From Amphirosellinia nigrospora (taxonomy: Eukaryota; Ascomycota; Sordariomycetes; Xylariales; Xylariaceae): a stretch of 64,000 nucleotides of DNA. Shown here one piece after another: positions 22,579 through 34,200 of this stretch (its first letter is position 1; every line of letters starts with the position of its first letter). Where the stretch lies: contig SCHM01000003.1 in assembly GCA_004123355.1 (NCBI GenBank), forward strand, positions 1,612,001 through 1,676,000. Direction: 5' to 3'. The position numbers were made by a program, and so were the translations under genes. The notes under the pieces are model-generated. The model was given only the letters and a program-made list of their open reading frames with translations. It ran no database searches and had not been told where the DNA came from.

Positions 22579-22999
22579 ATGCAGAACTACATTTCGCCGT
22601 CGCCGCGATGATGATACCGGCTCTAGCCGTACCTCTCGAATCATCCGACATCATAGTCACACGCAGCCTATCTAACGTTACCAACAACGAGGCGCTTGCA
22701 GAGCTCGAGAGCAGGGCCACCGCCGACGTTTCTTGCTATTATACCGGGTTCAGTGGTTATGGCTGCACTGGGACCATGGGCGATATCATTGGCTACGACG
22801 AACGGTGCATCTACGCGAGGGCAGCACCTCCTTTTACATCAGTGCCGGCTGCCCTACGATGTTCGTCGGCCTCTATGAGCACAAGAAGTGCGAGAATGGT
22901 TATAATGTCTACGTGACAGCGCCGCCAGGAACATGCCATGATGTGAATACTGGGCACGCGTGGTTGAGTAGCTCGTGGACTGCTGTTACCACTACCTGA
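22579..22999 (+). CDS. Small secreted cysteine-rich protein 1 (about 135 residues), frame-broken
   Basis: I do not recognise the family. ATG 22579 opens MQNYI; with one extra T in the TTT at 22592-22594 the hydrophobic AVAAMMIPALAV completes a signal peptide. A pro-like region follows (SSDIIVTRSLSNVTNNEALAE), ending near ESRA. The mature part carries six Cys (contexts VSCYY, GYGCTG, ERCIY, AGCP, KKCEN, GTCHD) in two frames, with one base missing near 22817. It ends SSSWTAVTTT at TGA 22997-22999. Even Cys count, small size and a TATA box support a secreted disulfide-stabilised protein such as an effector-like or antimicrobial type. Function is unknown. Confidence 0.6.
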
Positions 23000-24772
23000 T
23001 CCGGCAAGGCGAATGCAAGGGAGCTATGGGAACGGGTGGTTTATTAACTGGTGGGAGTTACCTTCTTTGAGCTTGACTATCACTTATACAGCGAGCTCAA
23101 GACGATAGTCTGAATAAAACCGTGCATCCTAAATCTGCTACTTTCAACCAACTCGAGATTTTCCTGTTAAATCGAGATACTATTTTATCACTATGCCTTC
23201 CTAAACCGACAGGATACTGTACTATATGTGAATGGAGATGTAGTAGTAAGACCGCACATCTTATTGTTCGATGTTTGGAAGATCGGATTGGTACGGTTAA
23301 GCGTTAGACTACCGTGAGCTCGACAAGGTCCCCTTTAGAGTTAAAGGCTAGCCACCGCCGTTATTCTTACTAATAACGATCTTCTGAAAACTATTAAGGG
23401 ACTCCTATGCTTTTAACAATCAGTGCTCCATTATTTCATGCACGTGATCTCCTTCTAGCAACTCGTACACATTCACGACAGGGTGCTGTGGATGTGACCA
23501 CCACTATGGATATTTCCTCGTACGATAGAGTTACTTTTTTACCCGAAAGTCTTCATCTTAGTTTATATATCGAGTCTTTGCTAAATAGGCCATTCTCAGC
23601 ACAAACTTGATCACTTTCTTGTCTTCAGCATAAATATAGGGTTACAAGTATGCAGGGCTCTTAGTAGCCGCTGTATATAAGTGAAAGATTCTTAGCACTT
23701 CTAATCCCCTTGGTAGAGTAGCATTTCGACAGTATTACAGCGGCTAGGTGACGTGGGCTGTTAACTTGAGTAGTGTTGCCTCTCTACCTAAGATGGAGAT
23801 ATCGTCGGTGGCAACACTAAGGAAGCTCAAGCATATTTTTTACTCCCATGAATGATAATGAGGTTAGTATTTCCTATATATAAACGAAGCGTAATTCTAG
23901 TACACAAGGGATAGTCAAGCAACTTGGGTTCTATCAAGTAAATGACAGCCATTTCCAGCCCTATCATGGCACCCACTTGGCTGGCCGATGGCTGATAAAA
24001 CGCACCGTATTTTGGTACACTTGATTCATTATATTCCCAAAAGCTTTACCTGTCTGCAGAGATCTGGCATGGCGCCCCCGGTATTCATATCCGGCAAGAT
24101 GATCTGATCCATATTTAGGTCACTAATAGGCTTCCGGAAAAGCATAACGTTGGTGATGACACCTTGAATAACAAGGTGCACTTGCTTGTGAGCTTCATAT
24201 CCGAGAAGCATTTCTTGGCAAGGCATTTCAGAAGATGCCAGTGTCTCAAGAATCAACCATATGGGAAGCCGGGAAGACGGAGCCACGGCCGTTTCCGACA
24301 TGAACCCGACTTTGAAGCCGCACTCCGGGCACAAGATCACCACCAGCTGCGGAGCCAATCATCGGCGATAGTTAGCCCCTGAGCACTGCCCTAGCCACAT
24401 ACGTGGCTAGTGGCAGGCTAGCCACACCAGTGACACTCAAGGAACTAAGCTGCGACACAGCTGGCAGCTCTATTACAGGTGGTGCCAGCTGTTTTTACTG
24501 CACCATTAGACGGGCATGTTAGTTGATAAGTAAGTAATAAGCTTACATTTAATTTGCGTATTCAAGAGGCGGTTCCATCATCGTCTCGTTCGCATCGCTC
24601 AAGATCCGCAGGCATTGATCCAGGTAACAGTTCCAATGGAGGGGCTCTGATTTCCTATAAGCCGCCCATGTACTGAATTGGGTCTTTGAACCTTTTAATC
24701 TAAGAAGGTTGTAGTCATATAAATATTATCGAGGTAAGATACCTCTCATCGTCTATGTAACATTCTATTTGA
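23000..24772. other. Intergenic with a cluster of palindromes
   Basis: About 1.8 kb with no convincing gene. An open frame at 24029-24358 (minus, 109 codons, with a CPECG motif) is unassigned. Palindromes at 24391-24492 are listed separately. Confidence 0.35.
24391..24492. repeat. Palindrome cluster
   Basis: CTAGCCAC-ATAC-GTGGCTAG (24391-24410) is a perfect 8-bp inverted repeat, with CTAGCCAC again at 24418-24425. Then ACAGCTGGCA (24457-24466) pairs with TGCCAGCTGT (24483-24492), a perfect 10-bp stem with a 16-base loop. Such clusters occur at ends of small DNA elements, but no element boundary could be set. Confidence 0.6.
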
Positions 24773-25205
24773 TCAATTCCCGACCGACTTCGCTCCCTTG
24801 GGCTTTCCATCTGTGTCGGATGAACCTTGATCCTGTCAATACTTCTTGAAGTCTGCCGCGGTGTTCCCTTGGTTTGCTGACGATGGCATTAGTGGAAATA
24901 CCGACACCCCTTGCGACAACAGTGGCTCACTATACGGGGCAAACTTCGCAAGCTCATCCCATCGCTTGTTCTCAAGTGGTCCCAAGCTGCGTGCATAGTT
25001 CCCTGCGGGAGGTAGATGCTGTGTTTCACGCCATTGTCATCTTCGTATCCATGTTGTTTGGGTCTGCAGTTGGCAAAGGACCTGCTGGAAGTTTGAGTGT
25101 TTTCTCAACGCCATCTTTGCCTCGAACCACAATGGTGTTTGGCTCGGCACCATATTGAATTGGGATCTTCTTGGCCGGGCCGGCTGTGTGGGCTGGCTGA
25201 TCCAT
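24773..25205 (-). CDS. Unknown small hydrophilic protein, frame-broken
   Basis: I do not recognise it. On the minus strand, ATG 25205 opens MDQPAHTAGPAKKIPIQYGAE and continues NTIVVRGKDGVEKTLKLPAG. After a slip near 25035 it reads HSIYLPQGTMHAAWDHL, and after another near 24970 ENKRWDELAKFAPYSEPLLS, ending DFKKY at TGA 24836-24838. The same frame then stays open (QDQGSSDTDGKPKGAK) to a second TGA at 24773. Composition is coding-like and has no signal peptide or membrane segment, so a cytosolic protein of about 120-145 residues is likely. Whether the first TGA is the true end is open. Confidence 0.4.
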
Positions 25206-26569
25206 GGTGAAGATGGGATAAACTGAAAGTTTATGAATTAAAAAATGCCGAATCGCGTGTCAAGTTGTGGGCATCAGCCTTAATCTACCTACCTCGTGGG
25301 TATGGTGTGGTGGTGTTAGACCAAATGCCGCGCAGCCCCGCAGAGAAGTGGTTGCCTAGCGCTATACTGCTCTAAGCTCCACTGCCTACCCACCGCTCTA
25401 TAGCTCAATGGTCAACCCATGAAGAGTGCTGTGCAGACAAGTACCCAAGCAGAAGCATGATGCCAGCCCATACAATTGACAACAGTGGTTGAATGATATC
25501 ACTTGCACCTAGAACTTGGTATGTGAGCGGAAAGCTACCCTTGAGACATTGCCCCCTATGGCATACGACTGTGTGAATGTTGCGGCGAACACCGCGCTGA
25601 AGAATCAGTTCAAGTAGCATGTTAACCGCTTGGAGTGACCTGGTGAGCACCAAAATACCATGGTATTCCCCACTAGCTGCGCGAATTAAGAAGAAAAAAG
25701 GACGAAGGGTGTGATTGTGCGTAGGATTGGTACGCAATATAATAATTGCAACCTGGAGACCTTGCATCATAGTCTTGGTTGGGATGATATTGCATGGTGA
25801 AGGGCCGACCTGCCGTAGGATGAGCGGTGAGGAGGGAGACGCTGAGTTTAACACGTATAACAATATAACTTGAGTGATACGGCATTCGGCGGTAGATACT
25901 AATGATGGCGGTTAATGGATGTAATACAGGGTGGTATGCCCATCATAGATGAACCAAAGCGCTCTGCGTCTCGCGAAAAGACGGTCAACTCCGTGGTCAA
26001 CTTACACAGGCGACCTGGATCTAGAGCGTTGTAACACATTCTTGAAACTATTTATGAGCTGCCCGGATTAAATGGCCGAAAAAGACAAATGCAGGTTGTC
26101 ACAGGCACAAGCACAAAGACACAAAGAGGATTTCCATATACAGTCAGATAGCGAACACAGAGACCATTTTAGACCTTTCGTACAACAATAAATATCTATC
26201 ACCTACCGCAAGCACGGGTCTGTCGCACGGAATGTTCCACAGTGATTACGGTCAGAACATGGTGTTACTGATCGATCCTTCAGTAGGACCTGAACACGAA
26301 ACAGAGAAAACACATGAACTACAACAAGACGCAACACGTAGCTACTAGCGGTATCACAGTTCTGACATGAGTAGAATGACCAATATCTCGATGCAGGCCT
26401 TAGCCACATAGCCATCATGACCTGTTCAAATAACCAGCGGGTATAAATGATGTGGCCACCCGGTGGGAAATGTGGATAATGCTCACATCCCAGACAGCTC
26501 ATCATCAAGACTCTAGGCAATTCTCATCACTCACAATTAGTACACTAAATTTTCGCTCATCACTACAAG
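25206..26569. other. Intergenic; promoter of secreted protein 2
   Basis: No gene is supported. An open frame at 25405-25863 (minus) has no domain. TATAAAT at 26452-26458 lies 118 bases before the start at 26570. Confidence 0.4.
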
Positions 26570-26946
26570 ATGCTGTTCCGCTTCGCGCTTGTCCCCGTTT
26601 CCGTTCTCCTTTTATTCTCTAGTCAGGTCTCCAGTGCCGCTGTCAACCCTTCCAACATGGTCCATCGCGCCATTGAGACTGCCACTGACCCCTGTCAGTA
26701 TCTGACAATGCACACAAAACGCTGCTTGCCTGCTAACTAGAATATAGACTCCGCGTGCAACTGCCCGAACAATTGTAGTCACAAGGAAGGAAGTAGCTGT
26801 ACGTACTACGCGGGGCCATCGGACAGCCCTAACAAGATTCACGGCAGTAAGCTTGATTTTACTCTGTCTATAACTGACCGCAACAATTAACCCCTTGTCT
26901 AGCTTGCTCCAATCGAGACGGCAAGCTCACATGCATTGCCAAGTAA
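26570..26946 (+). CDS. Small secreted cysteine-rich protein 2 (three exons, intact)
   Basis: A short gene with fully consistent splicing. Exon 1 (26570-26693) encodes a signal peptide (MLFRFALVPVSVLLLFSSQVSSA) and a short pro-region ending IETATDP. Intron 1 (26694-26747, 54 nt) has branch GCTAAC. Exon 2 (26748-26846) encodes SACNCPNNCSHKEGSSC and TYYAGPSDSPNKIHG. Intron 2 (26847-26902, 56 nt) leads to exon 3 (26903-26946), which ends CSNRDGKLTCIAK and TAA. The mature peptide is about 65 residues with six Cys (C-x-C-x3-C-x7-C-x16-C-x8-C), suggesting three disulfides in a compact fold. The family and function are unknown; an effector or antimicrobial role is only a guess. No frame break is needed. 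Confidence 0.75.
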
Positions 26947-27359
26947 AGTGGTCTGGCCGGTACATCAGCTAAAGCTATGCTTTCATCATACATGTTTCCA
27001 TTTCTGCACTTTCAGGGGTCGCATTGACACTGCAGACGCGCATATCAACAAACCTGTTGTCGATAATGGGCGGGTCATTAGCGAAGTATTGGGGGGATAC
27101 TACTGTCACGGAGTTGAGCATGAGTAAGGCCAAGAGAACTTATGCGGAGCTCATGTATAGTCGGCGAAGATCAACTCATTTTTGGGGATTCAACACTGTC
27201 TATATACTAGCTAGAGGACATGGCATCTTCCCTCTATGAGATTTATATCTAGACTTTCCGCCCAAAATGCAGCCTCTGTTTTCCGCCTTCACTTGGAAAT
27301 TTACATATAATGATGGTAAAATAATTTTCTTGGGGACGCGTGACATGGTTTAATTAGGT
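26947..27359. other. Intergenic, nothing recognised
   Basis: About 410 bases between convergent genes. Only short open frames without domains are seen. Confidence 0.4.
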
Positions 27360-28235
27360 TTACCCAAGTTGCGTATCGTGAAGGGAGAATAGAGGTGATT
27401 CGCCCCTTTTCGCCCGCCATCTATTAGTAGATCGGTAAAGTTCCCAACACCCTGCGATAGTCCATCCCCACGAAGATTGAGCAAAACTTTCCGTCACTTC
27501 CCAGCCATAAGAGTCCCACGGATCACTCCACACAATAAACGCGGCATCGGTGAGGCCTCCACGACCTACCATAGCACTACACAGCTCATCCTCATCGAAA
27601 GATTCTGTGCCACAACGTAGCAAATTGTCCCGCATAGGAGGTATGGGAAGAAGGTCGAGCCAGGGGTGGTGCAGTGTGCGGCGTTGTATATCCGTAGGTT
27701 GCAACTCGGTCGGTAAGGCACTAACCTCTCGATTTATACTTAGTGGACATGGCCCTTCCAGGTTGAAATACGAGATGGCCTCGTCGTCGAGCCCCTCGCT
27801 CGATGTAATGCCAAGAACCTTTGCATTTGCCATTATTGCACGAGCAAAATTGAACCTAACTAGGCTAGGCAACAAGGTAGGCCTTAGCGCGCGTGCCAGC
27901 CAGTTGTTGTAGACGGAGGCCTCGAAAGCGCGGACGAGGGAGTGGTTTTCCCAAGAGTCAGGATCACGGATATTTATGGCGTTAACAATCTTCTCGAAAT
28001 CCTCTTGTCGTGTTAAGGTGGTCTGAAGACGCCTTAACGTCAGACATGAATTTGCCCGGACGGTATTCGTAGGACTAGAGCTATCTGTGGATACTTCTGC
28101 TTCGTTCCGGCGACGAGATCCTACAAGAGAATTAGCCGTCGGCATCGTATCGGGGATTATGCACCTACGACGGGCTCTCTGATTAATCCGGTTCTGAATT
28201 TTTCTTCTTTCACGGGAATTACCCAGACCCGCCAA
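27360..28235 (-). CDS. bZIP-like DUF3425 transcription regulator
   Basis: An intact, intronless 291-residue protein on the minus strand. The start MAGLGNSRERRKIQNRINQR carries the bZIP-type basic region (RERRKIQNRINQRARRR) typical of fungal DUF3425 proteins. It is followed by a Ser-rich linker and no clear leucine zipper. The C-terminal half is the DUF3425 domain: NLEGPCPLSINREVSALPT, LQPTDIQRRTLHHPWLDLLP, PPMRDNLLR, and the ending with GGLTDAAFIVWSDPWDSYGW and WTIAGCWELYRSTNRWR. These are presumed nuclear DNA-binding regulators. They are often near metabolic genes, and here the AKR is divergent from it about 0.8 kb away, but no target can be shown. Confidence 0.85.
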   Translation of the reverse strand: MAGLGNSRERRKIQNRINQRARRRCIIPDTMPTANSLVGSRRRNEAEVSTDSSSPTNTVRANSCLTLRRLQTTLTRQEDFEKIVNAINIRDPDSWENHSLVRAFEASVYNNWLARALRPTLLPSLVRFNFARAIMANAKVLGITSSEGLDDEAISYFNLEGPCPLSINREVSALPTELQPTDIQRRTLHHPWLDLLPIPPMRDNLLRCGTESFDEDELCSAMVGRGGLTDAAFIVWSDPWDSYGWEVTESFAQSSWGWTIAGCWELYRSTNRWRAKRGESPLFSLHDTQLG

Positions 28236-29061
28236 TTGTCCTCACAGGACCACGGGAGCGATGGCGGATGGAGATTCAGGGGGCCGTTCGAGGGCTGCGA
28301 CATGATAAACAAGATGATCCACAAGATCATCAACCTCGTATAAAGCTAGGCCATTCACGTTTCACCTGTATCCTGTCACGACGCGTTCAAGAGCAAAGCT
28401 AGATATGCAGACGGATGACAGGTGCAGGTATCTCGACCCATCGTGCTTCGATGAAGTCGCGCTGGCGTCATTTTTGGGTTGAGGGCTGAGACTACCAAGA
28501 CGGAGATTAGGGGCAAATATCGAGTTTAGCGTATTAAACGCACTAACCCCGCGACGGCCCCTGCACGTGCATGCACCTGTCATCAACCTGCATTAGCTCA
28601 TCAACCCGTTCCACACTCTTAATGCCGTCTATTTTAGCAGATATCAACTACTATTCTCATGATATCGCCACAATTATGTCCGCCAGCGTTATCAAAACGG
28701 CATGTCAAACGACCCCTAAAGTCCGCCGCAGCAGCTACTTCCATGGCTTATGTACAGTAGTGTGGCTTCATGCGGGCTCGTTAATTCAACAGCCAATAAG
28801 ATGAAGTAGTATGGATTAAATCTTGACTAATACCGACGTAACCAAACAGAAGGGATTTTCGGCTGCGGTAGGGCATTCATGGTCTCGTGTAGGCATCATG
28901 AAGGTCATTATGAAATGACTCGTCGCATGTTACAAAAACTATAAAGTTGTCGGGGCCGTCGACTGTTCTTTCTCTTGCTTTACCTATTCAACACTTCAAA
29001 CTAATACTTCTTAGTGGACGAATTTCATCATCTTAAACCTTTTCAAAATCCAGTTGTCATC
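28236..29061. promoter_or_regulatory. Divergent promoter region between DUF3425 and AKR genes
   Basis: About 825 bases separate two divergent starts (28235 minus and 29062 plus). TATAAAG at 28940-28946 lies about 120 bases before the AKR start. CGCGACGGCCCCTGCACGTG near 28550-28569 is GC-rich and could hold factor sites, but none can be assigned. Confidence 0.4.
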
Positions 29062-30208
29062 ATGTCTTTCTATCAAGCCGCCCCGGAACCGGCGACCGAG
29101 CTCGGTCGATATCGCATCATGTGCCCGTCTGCAGGTGTACGAGTGTCCCCTCTCCAACTCGGTGCTATGTCTATCGGAAGTGCCTGGTCCAGCTTCATGG
29201 GGAGCATGGACAAGGACCAGTCTTTTGAGCTCCTTGATGCGTATTTCCAGAAGGGGGCAATTTCATCGACACTGCCAACAACTACCAAGATGAGGAATCC
29301 GAGCGCTGGCTCGGCGAATGGATGGCTTCACGCAAGAATCGGGAGCATATCATCCTGGCCACCAAGTTCACTACCGATTACAGATCACATGAACTTGGCA
29401 AAGGAAAGCTCGTAAATGCCTGTGGCAATCACAGAAGAACATTCGCATCTCCCTCCGAGATTCTCTCGCTAAATTAAAAACCGACTATATCGACATTCTG
29501 TACCTTCACTGGTGGGACTGGACAACCTCTATCGAGGAAGTTATGGACACCCTTCACGCCGTTGTTCAAGAAGGCAAAGTCTTGTATCTCGGTATCTCCG
29601 ACACTCCTGCCTGGATTGTCAGTGCCGCCAACACATACGCCAAAGCGCACGGTAAAACCCCCTTCTCCATCTACCAAGGGCGCTGGAACGTGATGCGCCG
29701 GGATTTCGAACGCGACATTATCCCCATGGCTCGACATTTCGGCATGGCTCTAGCGCCCTGGGACGTCCTCGGCCAGGGCAAATTTCAAGGCACCAAGGAG
29801 ATTGAAGCACGAAAGCAGAGGGGTGAAAGTCTCCGAAGCCTCGGTGGAGCTGAACAAACCGAACAAGAAGTTAAGACCAGCGCGGCCCTCGCCAAAGTCG
29901 CCGAGGAGCATGGAATCGAATCCGTTACAGCAGTTGCGCTCGCCTATGTCTTGGCCAAATACCCATACTGCTACCCCATCGTCGGAGGACGCAAAATCAG
30001 CCACCTGGAGGACAATATCCAGTCGCTCAAGATCAAATTGACCACGGCACAGATCGAGGAGCTTGAGTCCGTCACATCGTTCGATGTAGGATTCCCTTGT
30101 AATCTGATCGGAAACGAACTAGGGGAGAGGGGGGAAATCTCATCTTTCATGGCTTCTGCGGGGCATGTTGCCGTTGTTCGAAACGCTCAGTCTATCAATC
30201 ATGCTTAG
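29062..30208 (+). CDS. Aldo-keto reductase, norsolorinic acid reductase/aryl-alcohol dehydrogenase type, frame-broken
   Basis: A cytosolic NADPH-dependent AKR of about 385 residues. ATG 29062 opens [19 protein letters not shown], then [15 protein letters not shown]. The catalytic tetrad is complete across frames: Asp and Tyr in [13 protein letters not shown], Lys in [11 protein letters not shown], His in [19 protein letters not shown]. Later parts are [49 protein letters not shown] and the NADP-binding end [19 protein letters not shown]. Two breaks, G5 at 29253-29257 and AA at 29438-29439, each need one more base of the same kind. Everything else is conserved, so the gene is very likely intact in the organism. 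Relatives act on aromatic or polyketide ketones and aldehydes; the substrate here is unknown. Confidence 0.88.
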
Positions 30209-31264
30209 TGAGTCTTTTATGGCTGACTTATGTCACTAAAGTCTAAGATAAAGGCTATTATATTTTATTTGTATAACGACGTAGCCCTGCTATTGTAGAA
30301 CGGAGTACCTTCAGCTTTGTCTGAGTGTTAGAGATGCTCTGACATGCTTTCAATGAATATCTCAGCGTTAGATCTTGAATATTCGTTCTCTCTACACCTT
30401 ATATGTAGTGATATGTGCAGAATCTTCTGTTGCGCAACATTCTAAACAATTACTAACGTAGGACTGACGATCAACGCCGTTTGTAAGGATTTCAGATCAG
30501 TAAATTAGCAGGTTATGGAGCATTAGCCCGTCCATTAACTAAGAAATTAGTTCAGCTTGAGATGAGGACGCTAGCCATCCATGTAGTAGTGTAGTGGCCG
30601 TTTTTAGTACTGGCATTCTAGTCTTGATCGAGGAAGGGTTTTGAAAATAGCGGAGCGAGCGTGTATTTTAGTTTCGGCACGTGTAGGTCAATTTTCGCAG
30701 CTTTAGCGCTGGCCCACCCCGCTCACGCTCCCAATACAAGTACTCAACTACTAGACAAGTGCCCTGAAGTGTGCTCCAGATTAAGATCTTAGGTTAATAT
30801 ATAATAACTCTAACGATGACCGTTCAACCTTATCTGCAGCTTGAATTTTTTTTTAGAGAAAACTAGAGTCTAGGACAAGAGATGGTTCCGCGATAACACC
30901 TTCCGAGGACAGTTAGTGCTGTATCGGGACATAAGAAATTGACTTCTATTTGAAAATTTAGGCGACACTACTAGTTTTCGCTGGCGAAAATATTGTAAGA
31001 AGTCCTGTGTCTTATGAAAAGTCTAAAGCGAATTATCTAGATGCTAGAGTCTAGGGGCTAGACTATCCAGCTCGAGCTTATGTTAGAAGCGCAAATCCTC
31101 ACTACCATACAGCCAACATCACGGCCAATGTCCTTGCGAAAGAAGATATTTCCATTCTGGATAATGTCGCAGTTTATGGCAGCACTGCAAATTGGCTGCT
31201 AAAGCTATCAAATCATGTTGATGCTTCAGCATCGCACTTTCGACCAAATCTAGAGCCTGCAGGG
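30209..31264. other. Intergenic; possible gene remnant near 31.05-31.29 kb
   Basis: No complete gene. A plus-strand open stretch without start codon (about 31053-31293) reads NITANVLAKEDISILDNVAV and SHFRPNLEPAG. The HFRPN-like string resembles the N-terminal region of MOSC-domain proteins, but the match is short. The rest shows nothing. Confidence 0.3.
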
Positions 31265-34200
31265 CTATTGCTCAAAATCCGACCTCTGAAGTAGCTTCCC
31301 TTCGAGTATGCTACCTACATGTGTCTTAGAAATACTTTGGCCATTACGCCGAATCCTCGACGTCAAGATCTGGCAAAATTGAACCGGGCTCTTGTCAAAT
31401 CTGGGCTTTCCGTTGCTATCACGTATGATATATCCATCCACCGCGACAAGTTGACCCTGTTGGGGGACATCGGATGCGAGGCCCAAGAACTGGCAAGTGG
31501 CCAAATAATCATCGTATGTATTGAGGTAAAGCTGACCTGCGAAGAGGTTCAGCTCAACTCGCAAAGTAGGCGGGACCTCCAGTTGCGGTTGCCGAGCTGG
31601 AATGGCAAAAAAGTCCAGTTTGTCGAATGATTGGTGACCGATTATACAACGCGGTTTATAGAGATGCAGCGTTACTCTGTCCGATCTCCTCGACTGAAGT
31701 ATTGGCATGATTTTCTCGGCTTCATGTGGGCTTATGACCATCAAAACGTCGACAACACTACTCCCTTTAGCACGACTCGATAGAATCCATTGAACGGGAC
31801 GCTGGTGCGAGTCTGAAACGTAACCAGCAGCCCGGGTATTTACCGCATGTACCGGCAGCGCGAAGTCCCTTGTCACAAGCAGTTTACCACTGTTGAGTTG
31901 CAACGCCTTAAAATACTTAGCTGCGCTTGTCTTCGATAACGCATGAAACGCTGGCGTATAGGCTGATGAATTAGGTTTCAAGTTACCCGTGTTGACAAAA
32001 AGACGACATCAGCATGCAGCAAGTGACCAGCTGGCCGTGCAGAATTTGGACGCTGCACCTGGCGCTCCTGCTCAACTTCTGGAGCTAGCTCACGCTCCTG
32101 TTCCTTTTCCTCATCTAATGTGCTTGAGTTGAAGTTTAAGTGCTCAAACTCGCTGCAGCGCTCCCTGATCTTGCCCAGTCCTCGAGTCCCGGTGCCCAGC
32201 AAGCTTGAGATTGACGTTGCATCTCCGGGGCGGGGTCCATATCTGTCTTCTATAGATTGGGCCTCCTTTTCCAGAAAATTTCTAGCAATGGTACAAGTCA
32301 TGCTCGTGACTCCGTTGGCTTGGGCCGATTTCCAGAGCTCTACCTGACGTAGGAAACGAACGCCTTGCGCAGCCCAAAGTGGCATGCTTCTTTTGGTCTC
32401 CGCGAAGGTTTCGGAGATAGCCCAATGCAACACGTCTTGTACTCTGATGGCGGCGCCTGGCGGTATGGCGGTGACCTTCTGAATTCTCTCCCTCATCTCG
32501 GCGTTTACGCAGAAGACGACAGACTGCCCCCTTCCAAGATCTCTCATTCTCATGCAGGCTGAAATCAATTAGCATTCGTATACAGAACATATCAGGCTTA
32601 AGCTTACCTTGTACTAATCTATCCTTAGTCAAGTCTGCACCAAGAGTTACGGCGGCTCTGTAGTCGTCTGGCAATTTGAGGTCAATACCTCGTGTGTGGG
32701 CCTCGTCTAAAAATACGAGACAAGCATCGAGTCGAGCGGCATACGAAGATGTCTGGAGGAGCTCTACGCTTCCTCCGCGATCAATGACAATTAGCTCGTC
32801 GTCGTCGTTTACAAAAATCGCGGCTTGTATCCCGGTGTCTGTAACCATCTGCAACCAGGTCTGTGCGACTTGCCGGTTATTCAGTTCTAGAATCTGAGCC
32901 CCGACATCGAGTATTACTCGTATCGGCCTTTCGAAGTTAACGACTATGTCGAGAAAGCGTTGCGCATCTGTACTGGAAAGAGGTGATCGGTCGGGTAGTT
33001 CAATAACCAAGTTCTCTGGCTGTAAAATATGCTCCAAAACGAGTGCATTGGTATGACTTTGCGAAGGGAGATTAAGATGTTTCATATAAAGTGGTAAGAC
33101 TTTCCGCGAGTCGTTGGTGCCGCTGAATCCTGTCGTATAATTGACTTTCTGCTTTCCAATATCCCACCCAGAGGCAGAGAGCTTGTAAGGAAACTCCTTT
33201 ACCTCCTTGCAAAACACAACGTGCCCTAGAAAATAATCTACGACACTTTTCGCGTACTTGAGGTGTGGAAACACATTTTCAATACACTGTGGACGGTCCT
33301 TTATATTAATACCTTCTAGTTGACGAAAAGATGCTGGCATGCTGCTGCTGTCTTTCATCCAAACATCGTATTCAATGCTCGCCTGATCCGATTCCATGAG
33401 ATGCCCTAGTGCGATGAATAGGTCTTCATCTTCGAGCCCGCCGTAATAATATGTCAAGCTTGTGAGAGCGATGACAATATCGGGATGGCTGAATTCGGAT
33501 CGGGGCGTTGGGTTGTCTTTGGCTCGGTATGGTACAGCCAACTTCGTCGGTGGTGTACGATCGGCAGCAAGTCCAAAGTCAACTCGCCATCTCTTTCGCC
33601 TGAGCGCAAACACAAGGACCCCCCAGCCAGGATGCCACGGAGGAGAAGAAGCAGAGGCTTTGTGCTCTCGGTCCAAAACCTTTCGCCACTAGAACCCTCA
33701 ACCGCACTGATTTCTCCTGGGCTCAGATTATGTTGAGTAAGATATTGAAACACGGCTTCTCTGACATCTTTTTGTTGTCTGGCTATTGGAAAACCATCGA
33801 GTCCCTTGTCGCAAATCTGTCTTGCTACCCTCTTGAGGAGAAGCTCGCCGGCATCTCCCTTCAGGATACGTACTCTGGGAAACTCACCCTCATGCCGGCG
33901 ATCAATCTCTATTGACTTCGGTAACTCGTCTGAGATATCGCCAACGAGGGATCGTACCAAGCTAAGCACTTGTTGCATGCATATCCAGCGAGCAGGGCTC
34001 AATTCAATTGGCCGCTGGGTTCCCATGGTATAGATAAGTTCAAACTTGGGGCTAAAGTTCTCGTCGCTCTCGTCGACAACATCTCTTGAATTATTGTCAA
34101 AATAGTCCTGAAGGCGTATGAATGAGCTGCCTATACTTTCCTTGCTAGTGCTCTCGCCACAAAAACATTCAATTCCCATCAGCTGGAAGGAAAGAAGTTG

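Noticed and set aside
24029-24358. 109-codon minus-strand frame with CPECG
   Set aside because: No recognised domain and no coding-like neighbours; left unassigned rather than called a gene.
25385-25460. tRNA-like string TAGCTCAATGGTCAA
   Set aside because: It resembles a D-arm, but no matching acceptor stem, anticodon arm or T-arm follows at the right spacing.
25405-25863. 152-codon minus-strand frame
   Set aside because: Low-complexity hydrophobic and basic stretches with no family resemblance; probably chance.
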